Source: Streptomyces sp. Ru71 (lineage in GTDB: Bacteria > Actinomycetota > Actinomycetes > Streptomycetales > Streptomycetaceae). Taken from it: a DNA stretch of 64,000 bases. A program made the position numbers and the translations under genes. The DNA lies in contig NZ_PQSS01000028.1 of NCBI RefSeq assembly GCF_002920535.1, forward strand, positions 1 through 64,000, read 5' to 3'. This document shows, piece after piece, positions 16,821-25,412 of this stretch (the first letter of the stretch is position 1; the number at the start of each line of letters is the position of its first letter). Under the pieces are notes generated by a model that made no database searches, had not been told where the DNA came from, and saw only the letters and a list, made by a program, of their open reading frames with translations.

Positions 16821-17932
16821 GCCGCCGTATCGAAGGACTGCTCCTCGGGCTCGCCGCGGGCGACGCCGCCGGCTGGCCCTCCGCCCGGCACCGCGCCGCC
16901 CGGATGCCGGAGTGGACGCGGCGCCTCACCCGGGAGCTGGACACCTTCGCCGAGCAGAACGCCACGACCACCCTCCCCGTCCCCATCGCCCTCAACCAGC
17001 CCCCCGAGCCGCTGCGGCTCGGCCCCTCCGACGACGCCGAGTGGGCGGCCTTCGCCGCCGAGGCGGTGCTGCGGGCCGGTGACGACGACGCCCTCGGTGA
17101 CCTCAGCCGGGAACGCCGGGTGCGCACCGCCATCGACCTGACCTGGACCGCCGTGGCCGCCGAGGTCGCCGCGGCGGCCGAGCGCGCCGCCGAGATCGAG
17201 TCCGCCGTGCTGCCGCTGCGCGCCCGGATCTCCGTGCGGGCCGGCCTCGGCAACCTCGCCGCGGGACTGCGCCCGCCCGCCACCGGCCACGACAACCCGC
17301 ACTACTTCGACGACGCCGCCTGCGTACGCGCCTGCGTGCTGGCCGCCGCCCACATCGGCGACCCCCGGGCCGCCGCCGACCTCGCCGAGTTCGATGCCCG
17401 CTACACCCAGGACGGCGACGGCGTGCACGGCGCCCGCGCGATGGCGGCGGCCCTCGCGCTCGCCCTCACCGGCGCCGACACCGGCACCTGTGTCACCGCC
17501 GCGCTCGCCGAACTCCCGCCGGACACCGAGATCGGCCGCAACGCCCGGCACGCGATCGCCCTCGCCCACGACGCCGACAGCGCCTTCGCCCTGGTGCCGC
17601 CGCTGGAACACCAGATCGTCGACCACGTCTACAGCTACGGCATCGCCGCCGCCGAGACCGTCCCCGTCGCCCTCGCCCTGGCCACCGCCGCCGGCGGACG
17701 CATCGCCGCCGCCGTGCCCGCCGCCTCCTGCCTGTCCCGGGTCGCCGACTCCGCCCCGGCCCTCACCGGCGCCCTGACCGGCGCGCTCGGTGGCGCGGAG
17801 GCGATCCCCGAGACGTGGCGCGAAGCCTGCCGCACCCTCACCGGCTGCGCCCTGCCCCGCCTGACCGGCACCGACCTGGTGGAACTCGCCGAGTCGCTGG
17901 AAGCCGCACAACCGGCCCTGCCGGGTGGATGA
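16817..17932 (+). CDS. ADP-ribosylglycohydrolase-like protein, degenerate metal site
   Basis: 371 residues with the ARH fold (GLLLGLAAGDAAGWPSAR at the N-terminus). The two metal motifs are altered: TDDT is replaced by S71-D-D-A74, and the G-R-D-x-D-T/S motif by S-R-V309-A-D311-S-A, so one metal-ligand aspartate is lost. Catalysis is doubtful; a regulatory or scaffolding partner of the neighbouring paralogues is possible. The start overlaps the previous stop (ATGA) and the end abuts the next gene, consistent with coupled translation and a possible complex. Confidence 0.8.
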   Translation: MSRRIEGLLLGLAAGDAAGWPSARHRAARMPEWTRRLTRELDTFAEQNATTTLPVPIALNQPPEPLRLGPSDDAEWAAFAAEAVLRAGDDDALGDLSRERRVRTAIDLTWTAVAAEVAAAAERAAEIESAVLPLRARISVRAGLGNLAAGLRPPATGHDNPHYFDDAACVRACVLAAAHIGDPRAAADLAEFDARYTQDGDGVHGARAMAAALALALTGADTGTCVTAALAELPPDTEIGRNARHAIALAHDADSAFALVPPLEHQIVDHVYSYGIAAAETVPVALALATAAGGRIAAAVPAASCLSRVADSAPALTGALTGALGGAEAIPETWREACRTLTGCALPRLTGTDLVELAESLEAAQPALPGG

Positions 17933-17939
17933 TTCGGGC

Positions 17940-19118
17940 ATGACGCCCAAAGGAGAGAAAACCCCGGGGGACGAGGCCCTGGAGGGCCGGATCACCGGCG
18001 CCCTCGTCGGCGCGGCCGTCGGGGACGCCCTCGGCGGCCCGGTCGAGGGCTACTCCCCCGACCAGATCACCGAACGCCACGGCGGCCGCGTCCACGGCAT
18101 CGTCGGCCCCTGGCACGGCGACGACTGGCGCACCGCCCGCCCCCTCGCGCCGTACCACAAGGGCGACGGGCACGTCACCGACGACACCCTGATGACCCAC
18201 GCCCTGGTCCGGGTGTACGGCACGGTCCGCGACCACCTGGACGCCTACGCCGTCGCCGACCACCTGGTCCCGGACCTGATGACCACCCCCCGCTGGATCC
18301 CGGAGCTCGAAGCCGAGGCGCTGCCCCTGCAGCGGATCTTCCTGGCGGAGAAGTGGCTGGTCGCCCGGCTGCACTACGGCCATGTCGACCCCCGCGAGGC
18401 GGGCACCGGCAACCTCGTCAACTGCGGCGCGGCGATGTACATGGCCCCCGTCGGCCTGGTCAACGCCGCCAACCCGGCGGGCGCGTACGCCGAGGCGCTG
18501 GACGTGGCGGGCGCCCACCAGTCGTCGTACGGCCGTGAGGCGGCCGGTGTCTTCGCCGCGGCCGTGGCGGCGGCGTGCGCGCCGGGCGCGACACCTGAGT
18601 CGGTGGTGCGCGCCTGTCTGGAGCTGGCCAAGGACGGCACCCGGGCGGCGATCGAGGCGGTGTGCGAAGTGGCCGGACACTACACGGACTTCGAGTCGGC
18701 GCTGGTGCCGCTGCGGGAGGCGGTGGCCCCGTACGACACCGTGGGCCCCGACTACCGCTCCCCCTCGCTGGGCGCCCGCCGCCCCTCCCGGCTGCACGCG
18801 ATCGAGGAACTGCCCGTCGCCCTGGGCATGTTGCTGGTGGCGCGCGGCGACTACCGGCACGCCGTGCTCGGCGCGGTGAACTACGGCCGCGACTGCGACT
18901 CCATCGCGACGATGGCGGGCGCCCTGGCCGGCGCCCTCGGCTCCCCGGTCCCCGAGGAATGGGCGAAGACGGTGGCCGAGGCCAGCCGCCTGGACCTGTG
19001 GGAACCGGCCCGTACCCTCACCGAGGTCGCCCAGGAGGTGTTCCGCCGGGACGTGGAGCGCCGGCGGGCCCACGAGGAGGCGTTCGCGCGGCTCGGAGGC
19101 GCCGGATGCGCCGACTGA
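17940..19118 (+). CDS. ADP-ribosylglycohydrolase-family protein
   Basis: 392 residues from ATG 17940; a GTG at 17925 overlapping the previous gene is the alternative start. This is the most canonical of the four paralogues. It has GAAVGDALGGPVEGY, T80-D-D-T83 in HVTDDTLMTH, and D318/D320 in NYGRDCDSIATMAGALAGAL, the complete two-metal site. It should be a functional hydrolase of ADP-ribosyl or a similar nucleosidic linkage. The last 13 bases overlap the next gene. The target molecule cannot be deduced. Confidence 0.85.
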   Translation: MTPKGEKTPGDEALEGRITGALVGAAVGDALGGPVEGYSPDQITERHGGRVHGIVGPWHGDDWRTARPLAPYHKGDGHVTDDTLMTHALVRVYGTVRDHLDAYAVADHLVPDLMTTPRWIPELEAEALPLQRIFLAEKWLVARLHYGHVDPREAGTGNLVNCGAAMYMAPVGLVNAANPAGAYAEALDVAGAHQSSYGREAAGVFAAAVAAACAPGATPESVVRACLELAKDGTRAAIEAVCEVAGHYTDFESALVPLREAVAPYDTVGPDYRSPSLGARRPSRLHAIEELPVALGMLLVARGDYRHAVLGAVNYGRDCDSIATMAGALAGALGSPVPEEWAKTVAEASRLDLWEPARTLTEVAQEVFRRDVERRRAHEEAFARLGGAGCAD

Positions 19119-20461
19119 CCTGGGTCCAGCCAGAGGACCTGATCGGCCACGAACTGCGCCAGGCGGCCCTGGACGGCCGCGAGCCGAAGGCGATCGCGGC
19201 ACGCTGGCGGGCGGCCGGCGGCCCGGACGCCCCCGAGCGGGCGGGCGCCTCCGAACGGCCCGCGTCCCGCTATCTGCGGCAGCTGGCCGAGGACCTGCTG
19301 GACGAACTCGCCGACCTGCCCAGCCGGCTGGACGAGCCGACCGGCCTGGACCGGATCAAGGGGCTGTGCCCCGACTGGCCCGCCCCGGCCCCTCGTACGG
19401 CCGTCACACCGGAGCGCCTGGAGGCCGCCTGGCTCGGCCGGGCCGCCGGCTGCCTGCTCGGCAAGCCCGTCGAGAAACTCCCGCTCGACGGCATCCGCGC
19501 GCTCGCCCAGGCCGTCGGCAACTGGCCGCTGAGCACCTGGTTCACCGCCCGCGGCGTGCCGGCCGAACTCCTGGCGGCGTACCCGTGGAACCGCCGGTCG
19601 GCCGCCACCTCGCTCGCCGAGACCATCGAGGGAATGCCCGAGGACGACGACCTCGACTACCCGCTGCTGAACCTGCGGTTGCTGCAGCGCCACGGCCGCG
19701 CCTTCACCACCGCCGACGTCGCCGCGCTCTGGCTCGACGAGCTGCCGCCCGGCCGGGTCTTCACCGCCGAGCGGATCGCCCTGCGCAACCTGCTGCTCGG
19801 CATCGAGCCCCCGGCGACCGCCCGGTACCGCAACCCCTTCCGCGAATGGATCGGCGCCCTGATCCGGGCCGACATGCACGGCTGGACCAACCCCGGCGAC
19901 CCCGCGGCGGCGGCCGCACAGGCGCACCGCGACGCCACCCTCACGCACACCGCCAACGGCGTCTACGCGGCGATGTTCACCGCGGCCGTCATCGCCGCGG
20001 CCGCCACCGGGGAGCACGACGTCCACTCCTGTCTGCGCGTCGGCCTGACCGTCGTGCCGCCCGGCTCCCGGCTCGCGCGGGCGGTCCGGCACGCGGTGGA
20101 ACTCGCCCACGCGCACACCGGCTTCGACACGGTCGTCGACCGCCTCCACGCGCGGTACTCCGCCACCCACCACTGGGTGCACGCCCTGCCCAACACCGCC
20201 CTGACCGCCGCCGCCCTCACCCACGCCGACGGCGATTTCGCCGGGTCCATCTGCCGTGCCGTGTCCGGCGGCTGGGACACCGACTCCAACGGCGCGACGG
20301 CCGGCAGCGTCGCCGGGCTCCTGGCCGGCTCCCCCGCCGCGCTGCCCGACCGCTTCACGGCCCCGCTGAAGAACCGGCTCGCCACCTCCGTCCGCGGCTT
20401 CGACGGCGTCGGCTTCGACGCGCTCGCCCACCTCACGCACCTGGAGGCATCCCGTCCATGA
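19106..20461 (+). CDS. ADP-ribosylglycohydrolase-family protein with N-terminal extension
   Basis: 451 residues from ATG 19106, with GGAGG seven bases upstream. The first ~100 residues are an extra helical, charged region that starts with RRLTWVQPEDLIGHELRQA. The ARH fold follows (LGRAAGCLLGKPVEKLP). The first metal motif is altered to E169-D-D-D172 in MPEDDDLDYPLL, still acidic; the second is canonical, D381/D383 in SGGWDTDSNGATAGS. Activity with a different substrate is possible. The stop overlaps the CoA-transferase start (ATGA). Confidence 0.83.
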   Translation: MRRLTWVQPEDLIGHELRQAALDGREPKAIAARWRAAGGPDAPERAGASERPASRYLRQLAEDLLDELADLPSRLDEPTGLDRIKGLCPDWPAPAPRTAVTPERLEAAWLGRAAGCLLGKPVEKLPLDGIRALAQAVGNWPLSTWFTARGVPAELLAAYPWNRRSAATSLAETIEGMPEDDDLDYPLLNLRLLQRHGRAFTTADVAALWLDELPPGRVFTAERIALRNLLLGIEPPATARYRNPFREWIGALIRADMHGWTNPGDPAAAAAQAHRDATLTHTANGVYAAMFTAAVIAAAATGEHDVHSCLRVGLTVVPPGSRLARAVRHAVELAHAHTGFDTVVDRLHARYSATHHWVHALPNTALTAAALTHADGDFAGSICRAVSGGWDTDSNGATAGSVAGLLAGSPAALPDRFTAPLKNRLATSVRGFDGVGFDALAHLTHLEASRP

Positions 20462-21648
20462 CCGCCGCCCCGCTCACCGGCCTGCGTGTGCTGGACCTCG
20501 CCACCCTCTTCGCCGGGCCCCTCGCGGCCACGCTGCTGGGCGACTTCGGCGCCGAGGTGATCAAGGTCGAGCATCCGGCGAAACCCGACCCGTCCCGCGG
20601 CCACGGCCCCGCCAAGGAGGGCATCGGCCTGTGGTGGAAGGTGCTCGGCCGCAACAAGCGCACCGTCACCCTCGACCTGTCCACGCCGGGCGGCCGCACC
20701 ACCCTGCTGCGCCTCGCCGCCGGCGCCGATGTGATCGTGGAGAACTTCCGCCCCGGCACCCTGGAGAAGTGGGACCTCGGCTGGGAGGAGCTGTCCGCCG
20801 CCAACCCCCGGCTGGTGCTCGCCCGGGTCACCGCCTTCGGCCAGTTCGGCCCCTACGCCCACCGGCCCGGATTCGGCACCCTCGCCGAGGCGATGAGCGG
20901 CTTCGCCGCGCTCACCGGCGAACCGGACGCCCCGCCGACGCTGCCGCCGTTCGGGCTGGCCGACTCCATCGCCGGGATCGCCACCGCCTACGCGGTGATG
21001 ACCGCGCTGGCCGCCCGGGAGCGCACCGGCGCCGGGCAGGTCGTCGACATGGCCATCATCGAGCCGATCCTGACCGTCCTCGGCCCCCACCCCACCTGGT
21101 ACGACCAGCTCGGCCACGTCCAGGAGCGCACCGGCAACCGCTCCGCCAACAACGCCCCGCGCAACACCTACCGCACCGCCGACGGCGACTGGGTGGCCGT
21201 CTCCACCTCGGCGCAGTCGGTGGCTCAGCGGGTGATGGAGCTGGTGGGCCGGCCCGAGCTGATCGACGAGCCGTGGTTCGCCACCGGCGACGGCCGCGCC
21301 CGCCACGCCGACGTGCTCGACGAGGCGGTCGGCCGGTGGATCGGCGCCCGCACCCGGGAGGAGGTGCTCGCCGCGTTCGAGAAGGCGGAGGCGGCCGTCG
21401 CACCCGTGCAGGACGTACGGGAGGTGATGACCGACCCGCAGTACCAGGCGCTCTCCACGATCACCACGGTGGACGACCCGGAGCTGGGCCCGCTGCGCAT
21501 GCAGAACGTGCTGTTCCGGCTGTCCGCCACGCCCGGCGCGATCCGCTGGGCCGGCCGCCCGCACGGCGCCGACACCGACGCCGTCCTCACCGAGCTGGGC
21601 CTGACCGAGGCCGAGGTGGCCGCGCTGCGCGCGGAGGGCGCCGTATGA
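20458..21648 (+). CDS. Class III (CaiB/BaiF) CoA-transferase
   Basis: 396 residues, full length for family III acyl-CoA transferases. It begins with GLRVLDLATLFAGPLAATLLGDFGAEVIKVE, the nucleotide/CoA-binding start of the family. The catalytic aspartate is D169 in PPFGLADSIAG, and NFRPGTLEKWDLGWEEL is also typical. It moves CoA between carboxylic acids in the cytoplasm. It overlaps both neighbours by 4 bp, and the downstream gene is a CitE-like lyase, so the pair may activate and then cleave an organic acid. The acid is not identifiable. Confidence 0.9.
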   Translation: MTAAPLTGLRVLDLATLFAGPLAATLLGDFGAEVIKVEHPAKPDPSRGHGPAKEGIGLWWKVLGRNKRTVTLDLSTPGGRTTLLRLAAGADVIVENFRPGTLEKWDLGWEELSAANPRLVLARVTAFGQFGPYAHRPGFGTLAEAMSGFAALTGEPDAPPTLPPFGLADSIAGIATAYAVMTALAARERTGAGQVVDMAIIEPILTVLGPHPTWYDQLGHVQERTGNRSANNAPRNTYRTADGDWVAVSTSAQSVAQRVMELVGRPELIDEPWFATGDGRARHADVLDEAVGRWIGARTREEVLAAFEKAEAAVAPVQDVREVMTDPQYQALSTITTVDDPELGPLRMQNVLFRLSATPGAIRWAGRPHGADTDAVLTELGLTEAEVAALRAEGAV

Positions 21649-22514
21649 CGAGTCCGCCGCGCGTCCCGCCCTCCGCCGTCAGGCGCACCGGTTTCCCGCT
21701 GACCTGGCTGTACGCGCCCGGCGACCGGCCGCACGTCGTCGCCAAGGCGCTCGGCTGCGGGGCCGACGTGGTCGTGGTCGACCTGGAGGACGCCGTCGCC
21801 CCCGACCGCAAGGAGTACGCCCGCGCCGCGACCGCCGACCTGCTCACCGACCCGCAGCCGGTGCCGGTGCACGTGCGGATCAACGCGCTGGACAGCCCGC
21901 TCGCGGCGGCCGACCTGCGGGCCCTGGCCCATCTACCCGGTGCGGCGGGGCTGCGGCTGCCGAAGGTCGGCGGGCCCGAGCAGATCGTCCGGGTCGCCGA
22001 GCGCACGGTGGCCGCCGGTGGCGGCGTGCCCGCGCTGTACGCCCTCCTGGAGTCGGCGCTCGGCATCGAACACGCCCACGCCATCGCGACGGCCCACCGT
22101 GCCGTGCGCGGCATCGCGCTGGGTGAGGCCGACCTGCGGGGCGATCTGGGGGTCCGGGGGGACGCGGGGCTGGACTGGCCGCGTTCCCGGGTGGTCGTCG
22201 CCGCGCGGGCGGCGGGGCTGCCGCCGCCGGCCCAGTCCGTGCACCCCGACATCCGCGACCTCGACGCTCTCGCCGCGAGCTGCGCCCACGGCCGCGCCCT
22301 CGGTTTCCTGGGGCGCGCGGCGATCCACCCGCGCCAGCTTCCGGTGATCGAGCGGGCCTATCTGCCGACTGCCCGGGAGATCGAGGACGCGGAGGAGGTG
22401 CTCAAGGCGGCGGCCGCCCATCAGGGCGCCCAGGCCCTGCCCGACGGCCGCTTCATCGACGCGGCGGCGGTGACGGCGGCCCACCGCACCCTGGACCTGG
22501 CCCGCCGCCGCTGA
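21645..22514 (+). CDS. CitE/HpcH-family CoA-ester lyase
   Basis: 289 residues from ATG 21645 (ATGA overlap with the CoA-transferase). The TIM-barrel motifs are visible: DVVVVDLEDAVAPDRKEYAR, HVRINA, GLRLPKV, the metal-ligand Glu in ALLESALGIEHA and the Asp in GEADLRGDLG, then QSVHPDI. Homologues cleave or form citryl-, malyl- or related CoA thioesters. As the last gene of the operon it is followed by a perfect bidirectional hairpin. Together with the CoA-transferase it suggests a CoA-dependent acid pathway linked to the ADP-ribosylglycohydrolases. Confidence 0.88.
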   Translation: MTSPPRVPPSAVRRTGFPLTWLYAPGDRPHVVAKALGCGADVVVVDLEDAVAPDRKEYARAATADLLTDPQPVPVHVRINALDSPLAAADLRALAHLPGAAGLRLPKVGGPEQIVRVAERTVAAGGGVPALYALLESALGIEHAHAIATAHRAVRGIALGEADLRGDLGVRGDAGLDWPRSRVVVAARAAGLPPPAQSVHPDIRDLDALAASCAHGRALGFLGRAAIHPRQLPVIERAYLPTAREIEDAEEVLKAAAAHQGAQALPDGRFIDAAAVTAAHRTLDLARRR

Positions 22515-22549
22515 CCGCCTTCAGCATGTGGAAGAGCGCCCGGCATGGC

Positions 22550-22581
22550 GAAGGGCGCCCGGAAGACTCCGGGCGCCCTTC
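22550..22581. terminator. Bidirectional hairpin between citE-like gene and lgt
   Basis: GAAGGGCGCCCGGA (22550-22563) pairs perfectly with TCCGGGCGCCCTTC (22568-22581) over a 4-nt loop. It lies between two converging genes, 36 nt from one stop and 22 nt from the other, so it can terminate both. Confidence 0.88.
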
Positions 22582-22602
22582 ATGGCCGTATGAGGTGAGG
22601 GG

Positions 22603-23580
22603 TCAGGTCTTCTTGGGCGCGGACCCGGCCTCGTCCTTCGCCTCGTCGTCCACCGCGTCCTCGGGCTCCGCCTCGGCGTCCTTCCCGGCGCTCTCCGCCT
22701 CGCCCTCGGCCTCACCCTCACCGGCGCCCTCGCCGCCGGTGGGCTCCCCGACCTGCTCGGCGACGGCCCCCGGTTCGACGACCGCTTCGCGGCCCGGCCG
22801 CTTCTTCGCCGACAGCACGATGTAGAGCACCGCGAGCAGGAACACGAGCAGCGCGGTCCAGTTGTTCAGGCGCAGGCCGAGGATGTGGTGCGCGTCGTCC
22901 ACGCGCAGGTACTCGGTCCAGAACCGGCCCACGCAGTACGCGGCCACGTACAGCGCGAACGCCCGGCCGTGCCCCAGCTTGAAGCGGCGGTCGGCCCAGA
23001 TGACGAGCAGGGCGACGCCGATGCACCACAGCGACTCGTACAGGAACGTGGGGTGGTAGGTGCCGGGCACCCGCCCGTCCGAGGACGACGTGATCTTCAG
23101 TGCCCAGGGCAGGTCGGTCGGCTTGCCGTACAGCTCCTGGTTGAACCAGTTGCCCCAGCGGCCGATCGCCTGGGCCAGGGCGATGCCGGGGGCCACGGCG
23201 TCGGCGTACGCCGGCATCGGGATGCCCCGGCGGCGGCAGCCGATCCACGCGCCCAGCGCGCCGAGCGCGATCGCGCCCCAGATGCCGAGGCCGCCCTCCC
23301 AGACCTTGAAGGCGTCCACCCAGTCACGGCCCTCGCTGAAGTACAGCTCGTAGTCCGTGATCACGTGGTACAGACGTCCGCCGACCAGGCCGAAGGGCAC
23401 CGCCCAGACCGCGATGTCCGCGACCGTGCCGGCCCGCCCGCCGCGGGCGATCCAGCGCTTGTTGCCGAGCCAGACGGCAACGAAGACGCCGATGATGATG
23501 CAGAAGGCGTAGCCGCGCAGCGGAATGGGCCCGAGGTACAGCACTCCGCGCGACGGGCTGGGAATGTAGGCAAGTTCCAT
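22603..23580 (-). CDS. lgt: Prolipoprotein diacylglyceryl transferase
   Basis: 325 residues from ATG 23580 (ELAYIPSPSRGVLYLGPIPL). Seven membrane helices are expected. The Lgt signature is GRWGNWFNQELYGKPTDLPW, and the conserved HP-F-YES motif appears as YHPTFLYESLW. It transfers diacylglycerol from phosphatidylglycerol to the lipobox cysteine, the first step of lipoprotein maturation. The C-terminal ~50 residues are an added acidic Glu/Ala-rich tail that ends in APKKT, outside the core enzyme. It lies 128 nt downstream of the DsbA-like gene on the same strand. Confidence 0.96.
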   Translation of the reverse strand: MELAYIPSPSRGVLYLGPIPLRGYAFCIIIGVFVAVWLGNKRWIARGGRAGTVADIAVWAVPFGLVGGRLYHVITDYELYFSEGRDWVDAFKVWEGGLGIWGAIALGALGAWIGCRRRGIPMPAYADAVAPGIALAQAIGRWGNWFNQELYGKPTDLPWALKITSSSDGRVPGTYHPTFLYESLWCIGVALLVIWADRRFKLGHGRAFALYVAAYCVGRFWTEYLRVDDAHHILGLRLNNWTALLVFLLAVLYIVLSAKKRPGREAVVEPGAVAEQVGEPTGGEGAGEGEAEGEAESAGKDAEAEPEDAVDDEAKDEAGSAPKKT

Positions 23581-23708
23581 GGCAAGGTCGACGCTACCGT
23601 GCCGGACCCGGCCGACGGCAGGCGGCCCGGCTACGGGTCCATAACGGGGCCGTGCGAGAACGCCGCAGGACGCCGCCCGGCCTCCGGCTGTGGCCGCCGC
23701 GCCCTCGC

Positions 23709-24485
23709 TCAGCCCTTGGCGGCCTCCTGGACCATCTGCTTCAGCTTCGCCGGGGTCATCGTCTGGTCCTGGTAGATGTTCTTGCCGTTGAGCAGCACGG
23801 TCGGGGTGCCCTGGAAGCCGCCCTTCTGGAACGCCTGGTGGGACTTGGCGACCCAGCTGTTGTGCTTGCCGTCCTCGACGCAGGAACGGAAGGCGGGGGT
23901 GTCCAGGCCGGGGACCTTGCCTGCCAGCTCGATCAGCTTGCTGTCCTGGGCGTAGGCGTCGTCGGTCTCCTTGGGCTGGTTCTGGTAGAGCACGTCGTGG
24001 TACGCGGTGAACTTCCCCGCGTCCTGGGCGCAGGCCGCGGCGTTCGCGGCGTGCCGGGAGCCGCTGCCGCCGAGGTTGCCGTCGATCAGGGTGACCAGGT
24101 GGTACTCGGCCTTGAGCAGGCCGGCGCCGGTGAGCTCGTGGATCGTCGGTCTGTACGCGGCCTCGAAGGCCTGGCAGGCCGGGCAGCGGAAGTCCTCCCA
24201 GACGACGAGCGTCGACTTGGCGCCGTCCTTGCCGACCGGGATGGCCAGGGCGTCCTTGCCCTGCGCGCCCGAGGGGGCGACGACCGGGCCCGCGCTGCTG
24301 CTTCCCTTGTCCTTGCCCGCGTTCGCGGCGACGACGCCGATCACCGCCGCCAGGCCGAGCACGCACACGACGCTGGCCCCGACGATCAGGGCACGCCTGC
24401 GCTTCTCGGCGGCTTTCTGCTTCTCGCGCTCGACCGCCAGCCGCTCCCTGGCGGTGCGCTTTCCGTCACGGTTCTTCTCGCTCAC
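23709..24485 (-). CDS. Membrane-anchored DsbA-like thioredoxin-fold protein (CPAC)
   Basis: 258 residues. A basic cytoplasmic N-terminus (about 30 residues) leads into one membrane helix (about residues 32-54) and then an extracytoplasmic thioredoxin fold. The active site is C101-P-A-C104 in WEDFRCPACQAFE, and the cis-proline loop is GTPTVLLNG. It is the DsbA/Frankia-type thioredoxin_4 family, so it probably oxidises or isomerises disulfides of exported proteins. A paralogue with CPVC lies at 54844-55656. A terminator separates it from trpA. Confidence 0.9.
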   Translation of the reverse strand: MSEKNRDGKRTARERLAVEREKQKAAEKRRRALIVGASVVCVLGLAAVIGVVAANAGKDKGSSSAGPVVAPSGAQGKDALAIPVGKDGAKSTLVVWEDFRCPACQAFEAAYRPTIHELTGAGLLKAEYHLVTLIDGNLGGSGSRHAANAAACAQDAGKFTAYHDVLYQNQPKETDDAYAQDSKLIELAGKVPGLDTPAFRSCVEDGKHNSWVAKSHQAFQKGGFQGTPTVLLNGKNIYQDQTMTPAKLKQMVQEAAKG

Positions 24486-24498
24486 ACCCCCAGAACGA

Positions 24499-24527
24499 AC
24501 CGGGGAGGCGCATTGCGCCTCCCCGGT
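24499..24527 (-). terminator. Hairpin after trpA
   Basis: ACCGGGGAGGCGC (24499-24511) pairs perfectly over 13 bp with its complement (24515-24527) across a 3-nt loop. It lies between trpA and the DsbA-like gene, both leftward, so it should end the trpCMBA transcript. Confidence 0.87.
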
Positions 24528-24593
24528 CCCAGGTCCACCCGTTCGAGTGACCGTATGTCTGGATTGTTACGTTACGCCGTGCGGTCTGTCCCG

Positions 24594-25412
24594 TTACGCC
24601 TGGCCACGCACGCCCTGGGCGAGCTCGCCGGCGAGGGCGCGCACCGCCTCCAGGCCGGCCTCGTGGTCCGGGGCGTCCAGCATCCGCTTGACGAAGGCCG
24701 AGCCGACGATCACACCGTCGGCGAAGCCGGCCACCTCGGCGGCCTGGGCGCGGTTGGACACGCCGAGGCCGACGCAGACGGGCAGGCCGGTGCCGGTGGC
24801 GCGGGTGCGGCCCACCAGGTCCTGGGCCTGTGCGCCGACCGACTCACGGGTGCCGGTGACACCCATCAGGGAGGCGGCGTAGACGAAGCCGCTGCCCGCC
24901 GCGGTGATCTCGGCGAGCCGCTTGTCCTTGCTGCTGGGCGCCACGACGAACACGGTCGCGAGCCCGTGCTTGTCGGCGTGCTCCCGCCACAGCGCCGACT
25001 CCTGCACCGGCAGGTCGGGCAGGATGCAGCCCGCGCCGCCGGCCTCGGCCAGCTCGGCGGTGAACCGCTCGACGCCGTAGCGGTCGATGGGGTTCCAGTA
25101 CGTCATGACCAGGACGGGCTTGCCGGTGGCCTGGTGGGCCTCGCGCACCGTCCGCATCACGTCGGCGATCTTCACGCCGCCGCGCAGGGCGATGTCGTCG
25201 GCGGTCTGGATGACCGGGCCGTCCAGGACGGGGTCGCTGTGCGGCAGGCCCACCTCGACGACGTCGGCGCCGCCGTCGAAGACGGCCTTGACCGCCTCGA
25301 TGCCGCCGTCCACGGTCGGGAACCCGGCCGGCAGGTAGGCGATGAGGGCGGAGCGGCCCTCGGCCTTGGCGGCGGCCAGGGTGTCGGTCAGAAGCTGAAT
25401 GTTCCCGCTCAC
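24594..25412 (-). CDS. trpA: Tryptophan synthase alpha chain
   Basis: 272 residues. It carries the alpha-subunit motif VVEVGLPHSDPVLDGPVIQ with catalytic E53 and D64, and the phosphate loop SKDKR with later GVSNRAQ. It splits indole-3-glycerol phosphate into indole and glyceraldehyde 3-phosphate, and indole is channelled to TrpB. The start overlaps the trpB stop by 4 bp (ATGA). It is the last gene of the trpC-trpM-trpB-trpA cluster. Confidence 0.97.
   Translation of the reverse strand: MSGNIQLLTDTLAAAKAEGRSALIAYLPAGFPTVDGGIEAVKAVFDGGADVVEVGLPHSDPVLDGPVIQTADDIALRGGVKIADVMRTVREAHQATGKPVLVMTYWNPIDRYGVERFTAELAEAGGAGCILPDLPVQESALWREHADKHGLATVFVVAPSSKDKRLAEITAAGSGFVYAASLMGVTGTRESVGAQAQDLVGRTRATGTGLPVCVGLGVSNRAQAAEVAGFADGVIVGSAFVKRMLDAPDHEAGLEAVRALAGELAQGVRGQA

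Noticed and set aside
17925..17940. GTG 17925 as start of the third ARH gene
   Set aside because: It would overlap the previous gene and fit coupling, but the family-like sequence begins well downstream and the ATG at 17940 is 10 nt after a purine-rich GGTGGA; I kept it as the alternative.
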